Origin: Hyphomicrobium_A sp964493785
GTDB taxonomy: Bacteria > Pseudomonadota > Alphaproteobacteria > Rhizobiales > Hyphomicrobiaceae
NCBI GenBank assembly: GCA_964493785.1
Contig: CAZBPM010000018.1
Coordinates: 37,249 to 101,248, forward strand
Direction: 5' to 3'
DNA: 64,000 nucleotides
The position numbers and the translations under genes are program-made. The notes beneath the pieces are model-generated. The model saw nothing but the letters and a program-made list of their open reading frames with translations, ran no database searches and was not told the DNA's origin. Positions 1 to 7,655 of this stretch are shown here, in pieces; position 1 is the stretch's first letter; each line of letters begins with the position of its first letter.

Positions 1-112
1 CCCCGTTTACGCTTTTTCTACACTCCAGAAGCGTTCGAGGAAGTGCCGTGCATTCGGCCAAGACGAGTTCGGCGCTTTGAGTGGTTAGTAGTGTACGGGG
101 GTAAGTTCCATC

Positions 113-904
113 ATGGCCGAGTCTCGTAGTGTAGTTAAGTTGTGTGCAGCGTCCGCAGTCGCGATCCTCGCGATGACGAGCGCAGCGTTTGCAGGCGGAA
201 GCCTCAAAGATGAACCCGCTCCGGCGCGCGAGTTCACCTATTCCTTCAGCGTCACCGGTACCTCGGACTACGTGTTCCGCGGTCAGACGCAGTCTTACGG
301 CGAACCCGCCCTCCAGGGCGCGATCAACATGGGTTACGGCATCTTCTACGCCGGCGCCTGGGCTTCCAGCATCGACTTCGGCGGTGGTGCCGACGGCATC
401 GGCAGCGATGCTGAGATCGAGATCGACTACTATGTCGGCATCAAGCCGACGCTGGGTCCTGCAACGTTCGACCTCGGAGTCATCTACTACGCCTATCCGG
501 GTGCCAGCGATGACATCACCGAGCTCGACTACGTCGAATTCAAGGCTGCAGTCAGCGGTGAGTTGTTCAAGGGTCTGACCGGTACCGGTGTTGTTTACTA
601 CTCGCCCGAGTACACTGGCGAAACCGGCGCGGAGTGGACTGTCGAGGGTACGCTTGCTTATGCCCTCCCGCAGGTCTGGGTTTTCGCCCCGACCGTCAGC
701 GGCACCTTCGGTCACTCGGATGTCGAGGAACTCGCGATTTCGGAGTGGAACTACTGGAACGCTGGCGTGTCGCTCGCGGTCGAGAAGATCACCTTCGACT
801 TCCGCTACTGGGGTTCGGACCTGTCCGAGACGGCCTTCCCGAAGGGCGCAGTCTTCGGCGCCGGCGACCGCTTCGTCTTCTCGACGACGGTTGCCCTGCC
901 TTAA
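113..904 (+). CDS. TorF-family putative porin, copy 1 of 3
   Basis: A 263-residue exported protein of the TIGR02001/Gcw_chp (TorF-like porin) family, expected to form an outer-membrane beta barrel. Residues 1-27 form a signal peptide ending AAFA. The mature part opens with the family signature FSVTGTSDYVFRGQTQS, then EIDYYVGIKPT and VIYYAYPGA, and closes with WNYWNAGVSLAVEKITFDFRYW. Alternating aromatic and polar residues fit beta strands. A GGGGG ribosome-binding site lies about 8 bases before the ATG. It is the first of three tandem paralogs, separated from the next by its own terminator, so each is probably transcribed independently. The substrate cannot be told from sequence. Confidence 0.85.
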   Translation: MAESRSVVKLCAASAVAILAMTSAAFAGGSLKDEPAPAREFTYSFSVTGTSDYVFRGQTQSYGEPALQGAINMGYGIFYAGAWASSIDFGGGADGIGSDAEIEIDYYVGIKPTLGPATFDLGVIYYAYPGASDDITELDYVEFKAAVSGELFKGLTGTGVVYYSPEYTGETGAEWTVEGTLAYALPQVWVFAPTVSGTFGHSDVEELAISEWNYWNAGVSLAVEKITFDFRYWGSDLSETAFPKGAVFGAGDRFVFSTTVALP

Positions 905-933
905 TCGGCTAGCGTCAAATCAGTCACTGCAGG

Positions 934-959
934 CGGGGCCGAGTAATCGGCCCCGTTTT
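934..959 (+). terminator. Rho-independent terminator of porin copy 1
   Basis: A perfect 9-bp stem, CGGGGCCGA (934-942) with TCGGCCCCG (947-955), closes a GTAA loop and is followed by TTTT. It lies 30 bases after the first porin stop codon. Confidence 0.9.
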
Positions 960-1193
960 GCGTCAGGATGCTCAATTAGTAGTCATCTAGAGGACTGGAA
1001 TCGCAGAGCAAGTTGTATTGTTGCAACGCTTTGTGTTCAGAACGTGCGGATAACTTCATTACAGCTTGTGAACAACGGTGATTTGGGTCGTTTCTTCGAT
1101 CCAGGCCGTGGATTCCCGTAAAGCGCACCGCGGACGCGATTTTTGGCGGTTGGGTGCGTTCTTGCCCTGAAAGCAAGAGGGAATTGGTTTCTC

Positions 1194-2030
1194 ATGACGG
1201 ACACTAGAAAACTTGCTGCCCTGTGCGGGGCAGCGGGAGTTGCGCTTGTCGCGATCTCCGGAACCGCCGCCGCCGATGGGTACGAGGTTGCTGCTCCGAC
1301 GGCAGCTGCCGACGAAGGCCGCAAGTTCACTTACTCCTTCAACATTGGCGTGGTCTCGGACTACATCTTCCGCGGCTACTCGCAGTCCTCGCGCGATCCC
1401 GTCATGCAGGGCGGTCTCGACGTTGGCTACGGCATCGCCTACGCGGGCATCTGGGCCTCGGGCATCGACTTCGACTTCGACGGCGCTACTCCCGGAGCGG
1501 GCTCCAACGCCGAAGTTGAGATCGACTATTACGGCGGTATCCGTCCGACTTGGGGTGCAGCCACCTTCGACTTCGGAGTGCTGTACTACAGCTATCCGGG
1601 CGCAGACGACCAGCTCGGCACCTTGAGCTATCTCGAGCTCAAGGCCGGCGTCAGCGGCCAGCTCGTCAAGAATCTCTCGACTGGCGTCGCGATGTACTGG
1701 TCGCCAAACTACTCGGGTGAGACCGGCAGCACGTGGACTGCGGAAGGCACAGCTGGCTACACCTTCCACAAGGTGGGACCGTTCGTGCCATCGCTTACCG
1801 GTGCACTCGGTGTCGAGTGGAGCGGCGATCAGGCTTGGCAGAATCTCTATGCCAACGGCGCTGGAAGCTACGTCTACTGGAACGCCGGCCTCATCCTGGC
1901 CGTCGACAACATGAGCTTCGACTTCCGTTATTGGGATACGAACGTCAACAACGACAACAACTTCTGCAATGGACCCGTGTTCCAGTGCGGTGGCGCGTTC
2001 CAGTTCGGTGTGAAGGTCGCAGTTCCGTGA
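1194..2030 (+). CDS. TorF-family putative porin, copy 2 of 3
   Basis: A 278-residue paralog of the preceding gene. The reading frame is open further upstream, but the ATG at 1194 is chosen because it follows an AAGAGGGAA ribosome-binding site and starts a proper signal peptide (MTDTRKLAALCG through TAAADG). The family signature reads FNIGVVSDYIFRGYSQS, followed by EIDYYGGIRPTWG, VLYYSYPGAD and WNAGLILAVDNMSFDFRYWDTN. It ends in VAVP, almost the same as copies 1 and 3. It is closer to copy 3 than to copy 1: both share ADGYEVAAP after the signal peptide and an NIG strand. Family assignment is strong; transported solute unknown. Confidence 0.85.
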   Translation: MTDTRKLAALCGAAGVALVAISGTAAADGYEVAAPTAAADEGRKFTYSFNIGVVSDYIFRGYSQSSRDPVMQGGLDVGYGIAYAGIWASGIDFDFDGATPGAGSNAEVEIDYYGGIRPTWGAATFDFGVLYYSYPGADDQLGTLSYLELKAGVSGQLVKNLSTGVAMYWSPNYSGETGSTWTAEGTAGYTFHKVGPFVPSLTGALGVEWSGDQAWQNLYANGAGSYVYWNAGLILAVDNMSFDFRYWDTNVNNDNNFCNGPVFQCGGAFQFGVKVAVP

Positions 2031-2060
2031 TCTAACTCTCTCACCATCATCATCCGGAAA

Positions 2061-2089
2061 CGGGGTCGAGCTTGCTCGGCCCCGTTTTT
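2061..2089 (+). terminator. Rho-independent terminator of porin copy 2
   Basis: A 10-bp stem, CGGGGTCGAG (2061-2070) with CTCGGCCCCG (2075-2084), contains one G-T pair, closes a CTTG loop and is followed by TTTTT. The stem resembles the terminator of copy 1, in keeping with duplication of the whole gene unit. Confidence 0.9.
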
Positions 2090-2279
2090 CGTTGGACTGA
2101 ACGGCTTGCGAAATTAACACATTATTCAATAGTTGTTGCGGGGTTACCACACAACCACAAGAAGCTTTTTACAGACGCAAAATCGGTCTTGTCCGGTCGA
2201 CGCGCATCAGGCCTTCTGGATCAAAGCCGCAGTGCGGCAGTCGGTAATGGCGCGTCTATGCCACGAGGGGATGGACCAC

Positions 2280-3116
2280 ATGACCGTATCCAGGAAGATT
2301 CTATCTATCTGCGGACTTGCCGGAATGGCGCTCGCCATGTCCACGGGTGCCAAGGCAGATGGCTACGAAGTCGCTGCACCGGCCGCCGTCGAGGAAGGCC
2401 GCAAATTCACCTACACCTTCAACATCGGCGTCACCTCGGACTACGTGTTCCGCGGTATCTCGCAATCCGATAATGACCCGGCGCTGCAAGGCGGTCTCGA
2501 TGTCACCTATGGCATCCTCTACGCCGGTGTCTGGTCGTCGATGGTCGATTTCGCCGACGCTCCGCCGGCCAATGCCGAGGTCGACTGGTACGGTGGCATC
2601 AGGCCGACTTGGCAATCACCGTTCGGAACGATGAACCTCGACTTCGGCGCGATCTATTATTCTTATCCCGGGGCTGACCCAAGCAGGGTTGGAATTGCTG
2701 ATCCGAACTACTGGGAGCTGAAGGCCGGCTACAGCTGGTCTGCTCTGCACCCGAGTCTCGTGACGGGCACCACGGTCTATTGGTCACCGGAATACTTCGC
2801 TCACACGGGCTCCGTGTGGACGATCGAGACGATGGCAGCTTGGACGGCACCCAAGGTCGGTGTTTTCACGCCCGTCATCAACGGTGTGGTCGGCTGGGAA
2901 AAGGGTAGCCTCAGCGATGGCTTCTGGGTCAACCAGATCGGGACCGATAACGAGTACTATTACTGGAACGCCGGCCTTGCCCTCGGCGTCGACAACATGA
3001 CGTTCGACTTCCGCTACTGGGACACCAACATCGGCAAGGACGCGGGGAACATTTGCGCAGGGGCCAACCTGTGCGACTCGCGCTTCGTCTTCTCTGCCAA
3101 GGTTGCGGTTCCCTGA
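2280..3116 (+). CDS. TorF-family putative porin, copy 3 of 3
   Basis: A 278-residue third paralog. The open frame begins far upstream, but the ATG at 2280 follows GAGGGG and gives a signal peptide (MTVSRKILSICG through TGAKADG). The same landmarks recur: FNIGVTSDYVFRGISQS, EVDWYGGIRPTW, AIYYSYPGAD, and WNAGLALGVDNMTFDFRYWDTN, ending VAVP. Two cysteines near the C terminus (CAGANLC) correspond to a similar pair in copy 2 (CNGPVFQC) and are absent from copy 1; they may form a loop disulfide. A third terminator follows. Function beyond membership of the putative porin family is not shown. Confidence 0.85.
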   Translation: MTVSRKILSICGLAGMALAMSTGAKADGYEVAAPAAVEEGRKFTYTFNIGVTSDYVFRGISQSDNDPALQGGLDVTYGILYAGVWSSMVDFADAPPANAEVDWYGGIRPTWQSPFGTMNLDFGAIYYSYPGADPSRVGIADPNYWELKAGYSWSALHPSLVTGTTVYWSPEYFAHTGSVWTIETMAAWTAPKVGVFTPVINGVVGWEKGSLSDGFWVNQIGTDNEYYYWNAGLALGVDNMTFDFRYWDTNIGKDAGNICAGANLCDSRFVFSAKVAVP

Positions 3117-3148
3117 TCGGCGGAGTTTATGCTCCACGTCACATGATC

Positions 3149-3180
3149 AAGGGCGGTGTGCTCGGCACGCCGCCCTTTTT
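3149..3180 (+). terminator. Rho-independent terminator of porin copy 3
   Basis: An 11-bp stem, GGGCGGTGTGC (3151-3161) with GCACGCCGCCC (3165-3175), closes a TCG loop and is followed by TTTTT. Confidence 0.9.
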
Positions 3181-3601
3181 GCTGGGCTGTCGGCAAGGGT
3201 GGCTTGGTGCAGAGCGTCGGCTGCCCGCGGCGCGGAATCGTTCACGCTTAGCGTGCGTGTCACCCAACCTACACAGCCCTGTCATAGACCTCGGTTATCC
3301 GTGCACGTGCCTTCAAGAGTTGGCCGCTTGGCCGTTCCGCTGGCTTATCAGCGGTGGCCCCGGCAGCCAAAACGCGGCGCACGCCAGAGGCCCTCAAATG
3401 GTGTGCTCCGCGAGGCCAGAGGCCAGCTTTGCGGCGTCCGCCGGAAGAAACCCGCTGCCGGCGGCGGCGCAAGCTGGCCTCGTTCCTCCAAGTGCGCTGG
3501 AGCTTTTGGGCCTGCCTTTTTCCCCAACCGTGGAAGCCGCCTGACTTGCCTGCCTGCTTCGATAGGCAGCATAAAAGCTGAACGTCTCAGCAATCGCGGG
3601 C
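3181..3601. other. Gene-free stretch, nothing recognised
   Basis: About 420 bases between the last porin terminator and the next ATG. Short frames exist on both strands, but their translations are rich in Arg, Pro and Ala and resemble shadow frames rather than proteins. No RNA gene or repeat was recognised. The promoter of the following gene presumably lies here. Confidence 0.5.
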
Positions 3602-4360
3602 ATGACCGTGATCTTCATCATTCTCGGCATGATCGCACTGACGGTGGTGGGGGCCTATCACCTCGCCCGCGCCGGTGGCGAGAAGCAGATCTACTTCGGG
3701 CAGGTTCCCGATGGGCCGACGGCGTTCGGGTGCGGCATGGCATGGCTTGCCGTGCGCAGTGAAGATCCGCTCGAGGTGGTGGAGGCGCTCCGCCTGGAGC
3801 AACCCAGCTACTGCAACTGGAATTCCGGCATCGGTGCCGTGTACGACGACTGGCTTGGTGCAACGCGAGTGTTCGTGTCGTCGCCCGTCGATGGCTGGGT
3901 CTTCGCAGTGGGGCTGGCGCTGCCGCATCCGGTTGGAACAGGCTTCACTGACAAATGCACGCCGCTGCTCGTGGACTTGGGTGGGCGGTTTTCCGAGACG
4001 CAGTATTTCTTCAGCTACCCGCCGATCGACTACTACGCGTGGGCCAAGGTTAAGGACGGCAGGCTCGTCCGCGCATTCGCGGTCAGTGACGAGGGCATCG
4101 TCTGGAACAAGGGGCGGGTCACGCGCGAGGAGCGCTCGTTGGGATTGAAACTGTTCGAGCTGCGCGGTGTGCGCGGCCGGAAGGGGGATGCGGGTGGTGA
4201 GCTGATCCTGCATCCGACGGAGGAGCACGTGCTCCGCCTTGCAAACCGCTGGAGCATCGATCCGACCACTCTCAGCGAGGAGCACGGGGCTGCGGGCCTC
4301 GGCATCATTGCGGTCGCGCCACAGGGATGGCGAGCGGAGCGGGCGCGCCGAGCCGCCTGA
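3602..4360 (+). CDS. Conserved-looking hypothetical protein with N-terminal membrane anchor
   Basis: A 252-residue protein I cannot assign. Residues 3-22 form one hydrophobic segment (VIFIILGMIALTVVGAYHLA), probably an uncleaved anchor. The rest is soluble, with well-ordered composition (GWVFAVGLALPHP, YFFSYPPIDYYAWAKV, ELRGVRGRKGDAGGELILH) and three cysteines. The position 1-4 of the chain, the anchor right at the N terminus and the good codon pattern support the ATG at 3602. It runs toward the convergent gene at 4394, with only 33 bases between. The coding call is solid; the function is not known to me. Confidence 0.7.
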   Translation: MTVIFIILGMIALTVVGAYHLARAGGEKQIYFGQVPDGPTAFGCGMAWLAVRSEDPLEVVEALRLEQPSYCNWNSGIGAVYDDWLGATRVFVSSPVDGWVFAVGLALPHPVGTGFTDKCTPLLVDLGGRFSETQYFFSYPPIDYYAWAKVKDGRLVRAFAVSDEGIVWNKGRVTREERSLGLKLFELRGVRGRKGDAGGELILHPTEEHVLRLANRWSIDPTTLSEEHGAAGLGIIAVAPQGWRAERARRAA

Positions 4361-4393
4361 GCGATGGCCTAAACGGCAGCAGCTCGACGACGA

Positions 4394-4825
4394 TCAATCA
4401 GACGGGAAGGCTTCGGCGTCCGCTAAAAGCGCCAAATCGCCACGCTCGCTGCCCTGCTCAAGGCGCAGCGCAATTCCGTCCGCCGGGCACGGGCGTTGGG
4501 ACGTGCGGTTCGAGGAGCGGTCGAGCTCGAGACTGGTGCAGCGGGAAGGATCGACGCGCAGGATCGTCGGCAGGCTGCCGGTTACGATGTCGCTGGTGTC
4601 AGCCGGTAGCGGAGCCGATGCCATCTCTTCGGTGGCAGCAGGCTGAGTGCTGTCGAACACGATATCGGACACGAACGTCCAGAAGCCTATGGCATGCCAG
4701 AAGACCGCGCCGGCGACGAAGCCGATCGTTGTCCAGAGCGCAGCGCCACGAACGTGGCGTCGCAGTGCTGCTGCCGGCGCATCGGCCGGTGCTCGCACGC
4801 TCGCGCTCGTCGCTTCAGATTGCAT
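4394..4825 (-). CDS. Hypothetical single-pass membrane protein
   Basis: A 143-residue protein of unknown function. One hydrophobic segment spans residues 28-52 (AALWTTIGFVAGAVFWHAIGFW and onward), preceded by a basic stretch (LRRHVRG) that predicts a cytoplasmic N terminus. The C-terminal half is polar, contains two cysteines (SRCTSLEL and RPCPAD) and lacks known motifs; it would be periplasmic. Similar short anchored proteins are common near envelope genes in Hyphomicrobiales, but nothing here links it to a pathway. Confidence 0.6.
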   Translation of the reverse strand: MQSEATSASVRAPADAPAAALRRHVRGAALWTTIGFVAGAVFWHAIGFWTFVSDIVFDSTQPAATEEMASAPLPADTSDIVTGSLPTILRVDPSRCTSLELDRSSNRTSQRPCPADGIALRLEQGSERGDLALLADAEAFPSD

Positions 4826-4970
4826 CGCCCTGTCCGTTCCCCTCGCCGGGAATCACTCCGCAAGTTTGCGGAGCATCGGGGTAGACGATCAAGATGAACG
4901 GGACGGCTTCGGCGTTGCTGCGATGCCGCTGTCCACAGGCGTGGCCGCACGAGAGTGGGCTGTGCAAGCC

Positions 4971-5807
4971 TCAGTAGCGCGCAGGCGTTTCCAGAACGCG
5001 AGGGCGCGGCAGGCCACGATCGCGCTGCGGCTGGATCGGCTTGTTCGACATGATGTCGTCGCGGCGGGTCGAGCGGACCGGGGGGACGTGGAGCTGGTCG
5101 GCGCGGCACATCTTGCGCTGGTCCTCGTTGCCGCCGCACGCGCGCCCGCGCCCGTCGCGCGAGAGGCAGATCCGCACATCGCGCAGACGGTTGCCGGGTC
5201 CGCTGCAGCCGACGGCGATCATGTCGGGACGAAGCCAGGGGTTGGCGCGCATGAATTCGACCTCGACATCGCGCGGCGACATGAACTGCGTCTCGAATGG
5301 ATTGTTGAAGCGCTCAGGGATGCGCACGGACTTAAAGAGCCGGCGCGACAGATTATAATAGCCGGCCGGGTCGAGTCCGGAACAGGTGCCGTGCAGTTTG
5401 TACTCGTGGATGACGAGGCCGCGCGAGGGCATAATGTCCATCATGGAGCCAATGACGTCATTAGGTACGAACGGCTTCTTTCCGATCGGGCAGGCCTCGG
5501 GGTAGCCCTTCTCGTATTGCGGCCAAAGGCCGTGCAGCACGAACCCGTAGCGCTGGCCGTCGGTGCGCGCGCACTGTTCGTCGTCGCGGCCCTCCTCGGC
5601 GGCGACGCAGTGCGTCGGGCTCCATGACATGACCATGGTGTAGTAGTCGAATTTTCCGGCGACGCGCTCGCGAGGCTTGGCGTTGAAGACCTCGCTCGGC
5701 CATGGTGCACGATGCAGGTCCTGCGCGCAGGTTGCGACGCCGAGCACGGCGAGGGCGGCAGTCGCGAGGACGGCCTTCAACGGCAGGGTTCGTTTCTTTG
5801 ACTGCAT
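4971..5807 (-). CDS. Exported ribonuclease T2 family protein
   Basis: A 278-residue secreted RNase. The N terminus (MQSKKRTLPLKAVLATAALAVLG) is a signal peptide. Both conserved active-site segments of the T2 family are present: CAS1 as FVLHGLWPQ (about residues 90-98) and CAS2 as IHEYKLHGTCSG (about 133-144). These hold the two catalytic histidines and the CAS2 glutamate. The family cleaves single-stranded RNA through 2',3'-cyclic intermediates, here in the periplasm or outside. In CAS2 the usual Lys directly before the second His is Leu, with a Lys one position earlier. The length is typical. It is monocistronic or loosely coupled to the M20 peptidase gene upstream. Confidence 0.85.
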   Translation of the reverse strand: MQSKKRTLPLKAVLATAALAVLGVATCAQDLHRAPWPSEVFNAKPRERVAGKFDYYTMVMSWSPTHCVAAEEGRDDEQCARTDGQRYGFVLHGLWPQYEKGYPEACPIGKKPFVPNDVIGSMMDIMPSRGLVIHEYKLHGTCSGLDPAGYYNLSRRLFKSVRIPERFNNPFETQFMSPRDVEVEFMRANPWLRPDMIAVGCSGPGNRLRDVRICLSRDGRGRACGGNEDQRKMCRADQLHVPPVRSTRRDDIMSNKPIQPQRDRGLPRPRVLETPARY

Positions 5808-5934
5808 CGGCGTCTGTGTCCGGCTGCTCGTGTTATTTTTTTGCGGCGACCATGGTGCGGTGATGCGCAGGGGAAACGTGCCAGCCTTATCGGCCGTGAA
5901 TGTGACGTCGGCGGGTTGGGGCTCTAGGGAAAGG

Positions 5935-7341
5935 TCAGGCTGACCCTGCCTCGGCCAGGCGATCGAGTATCCTCGCCCAGCTCCGCGCGCCTTTCTTGAA
6001 GCTCGTCAGATTGTATTTTTCGTTCGGACTGTGGATGCGGTCGTCGTCAAGGCCGAAGCCGATCATGAGGCTTTCGCAGCCCAGGACGTCCTTGAAAGAC
6101 GTCACGATAGGGATGGACGCGCCCGAGCCCATGAGGACCGCGGGGCGGCCCCACTCGTCGGCCAGCGCGGCGGCGGAGGCCTGCATCGCCGGCGTGTCTG
6201 TTGCGAACGCGATCGCCGTTCCGGCCTGCTTGTGGGAAAATTCGGCGGTGCCGTCGGCGGGAAGGCGCGCGCGTACAAACTCTTCGATCGCAGGTAGGAT
6301 CTTCTGAGGATCCTGGCCGGCGACGAGACGGCAGGTGATCTTGACCGAGGCCTTCGACGGAATGACCGTCTTGGTGCCGACGCCCTGATAGCCGCCCGTG
6401 ATGCCGTTGAACTCCAGCGTCGGGCGCGACCACAGCTGCTCGAGCACTGAGCGGTCGCTCTCGCCGGCCGGCTGACTGAGGCCGACGGCTCCGAGAAAAT
6501 CCTCGCCGCGGAAACCGAGCTTGGCCCACTGCTCTTTCTGGATGGGCGCGGGCTCGGAAACGCCGTCATAGAATCCGGGGATCATCACGCGGCCGTTGTC
6601 ATCGTGCATGTCGGCGACGATGCGGGTCAGGGCTCTGATCGGATTGAGGGCGGGGCCGCCATAGATGCCCGAGTGCAGGTCGCGCGCAGGTCCGGTCAAC
6701 GTCACCTCGATGGACGCCAGGCCGCGCAGCATGGTGGTGATGGCGGGCGTGTCCTTGTCCCACTGGCCGGTGTCGCAGACGAGCACGTAGTCGGCTTTCA
6801 GTTCGTCGCCGTATTGCGCAAGGAAGGCAGGCAGGGAGGCCGAGCCGCATTCCTCCTCGCCTTCGAGCAGCACCGAGACCGAGATCGGCAGCTTGCCGGC
6901 GACGGCCTTCCAGCCGCGCACGGCTTCGAGGAAGGTCATCAGCTGGCCTTTGTTGTCCTCGGCGCCTCGGGCGACAATGACCTGGCCGTTGGCCGCATCG
7001 GCGGCGATGATCGGCTCGAACGGCGGGGATTGCCAGAGGTTCACCGGATCGGCCGGCTGAACGTCGTAGTGGCCGTAGAACAGAACGTGCGGGACGCCGG
7101 GGATGCGCTCGGCCTTGTCGTGGGCGACAACCATGGGGTGTCCCGTGGTCGGCACAACACGAGCGTCGAAGCCCAGGTCGCGGAGTTCGCCGGCGCACCA
7201 GTCGGCCGCCTCCTGGCAGCTCGCTTTGTAGGTCGGGTCGGTCGAGATGCTTTCTATGCGCAATAGTTGGAACAGCCGTGCGAGCGCTGCATCGCTCGTC
7301 TCGTCCAGGGTGGTCAGGACTTGGTTCAGCTGCTCGCTCAT
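5935..7341 (-). CDS. M20-family metallo-dipeptidase
   Basis: A 468-residue zinc dipeptidase of the M20/M25/M40 superfamily. Metal-site motifs are in the expected order: VLFYGHYDVQPAD (His and Asp ligands near residue 90), ARGAEDNKGQ (bridging Asp), LLEGEEECGS (catalytic and ligand Glu) and, near the end, the RIHSPNEKYNL His. A dimerisation domain separates the two halves. There is no signal peptide, so it is cytosolic. The ATG at 7341 is preceded by GGAGA. Substrate specificity among short peptides or N-acyl amino acids cannot be read from the sequence. Confidence 0.9.
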   Translation of the reverse strand: MSEQLNQVLTTLDETSDAALARLFQLLRIESISTDPTYKASCQEAADWCAGELRDLGFDARVVPTTGHPMVVAHDKAERIPGVPHVLFYGHYDVQPADPVNLWQSPPFEPIIAADAANGQVIVARGAEDNKGQLMTFLEAVRGWKAVAGKLPISVSVLLEGEEECGSASLPAFLAQYGDELKADYVLVCDTGQWDKDTPAITTMLRGLASIEVTLTGPARDLHSGIYGGPALNPIRALTRIVADMHDDNGRVMIPGFYDGVSEPAPIQKEQWAKLGFRGEDFLGAVGLSQPAGESDRSVLEQLWSRPTLEFNGITGGYQGVGTKTVIPSKASVKITCRLVAGQDPQKILPAIEEFVRARLPADGTAEFSHKQAGTAIAFATDTPAMQASAAALADEWGRPAVLMGSGASIPIVTSFKDVLGCESLMIGFGLDDDRIHSPNEKYNLTSFKKGARSWARILDRLAEAGSA

Positions 7342-7655
7342 ATAGTCTCTCCGGTTCAGTTGCCGGCACAGTGGATCAGCGCGGCCGCTGCGTCAAAGGC
7401 GGAGCCCGGTTGAGGGTCTGCGGCACCCAGGCGCCGCATCGCGGCGAGGCGGAACCAACGCTGCCGTAGGAAGCTTTCACCTTCTGGTGCAAAGCTGATG
7501 GGAGGCGAGGCTGGTGGCAGACGCGAGCTGGACAGCCGGTTCCAAATGCGGCAGTTGCCGCGCACTTTATGGCAGAGCCGGAGGCTGATATGCCAGCACA
7601 CGACGCCGGCCCACTCGCCAGAGGGCGAGAAGCACCGTCGCGGGGAGCGGACAAG
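7342..7655. other. Divergent intergenic region between dipeptidase and ppdK
   Basis: About 310 bases that must hold the divergent promoters of the dipeptidase and ppdK. The ppdK frame stays open back to about 7569, but family alignment supports the start at 7656. No operator or RNA was recognised. Confidence 0.5.

Noticed and set aside
3354..3581. Possible 75-codon GTG frame after the porins
   Set aside because: Very Arg/Pro/Trp-rich, no ribosome-binding site, and overlaps several equal-quality shadow frames.
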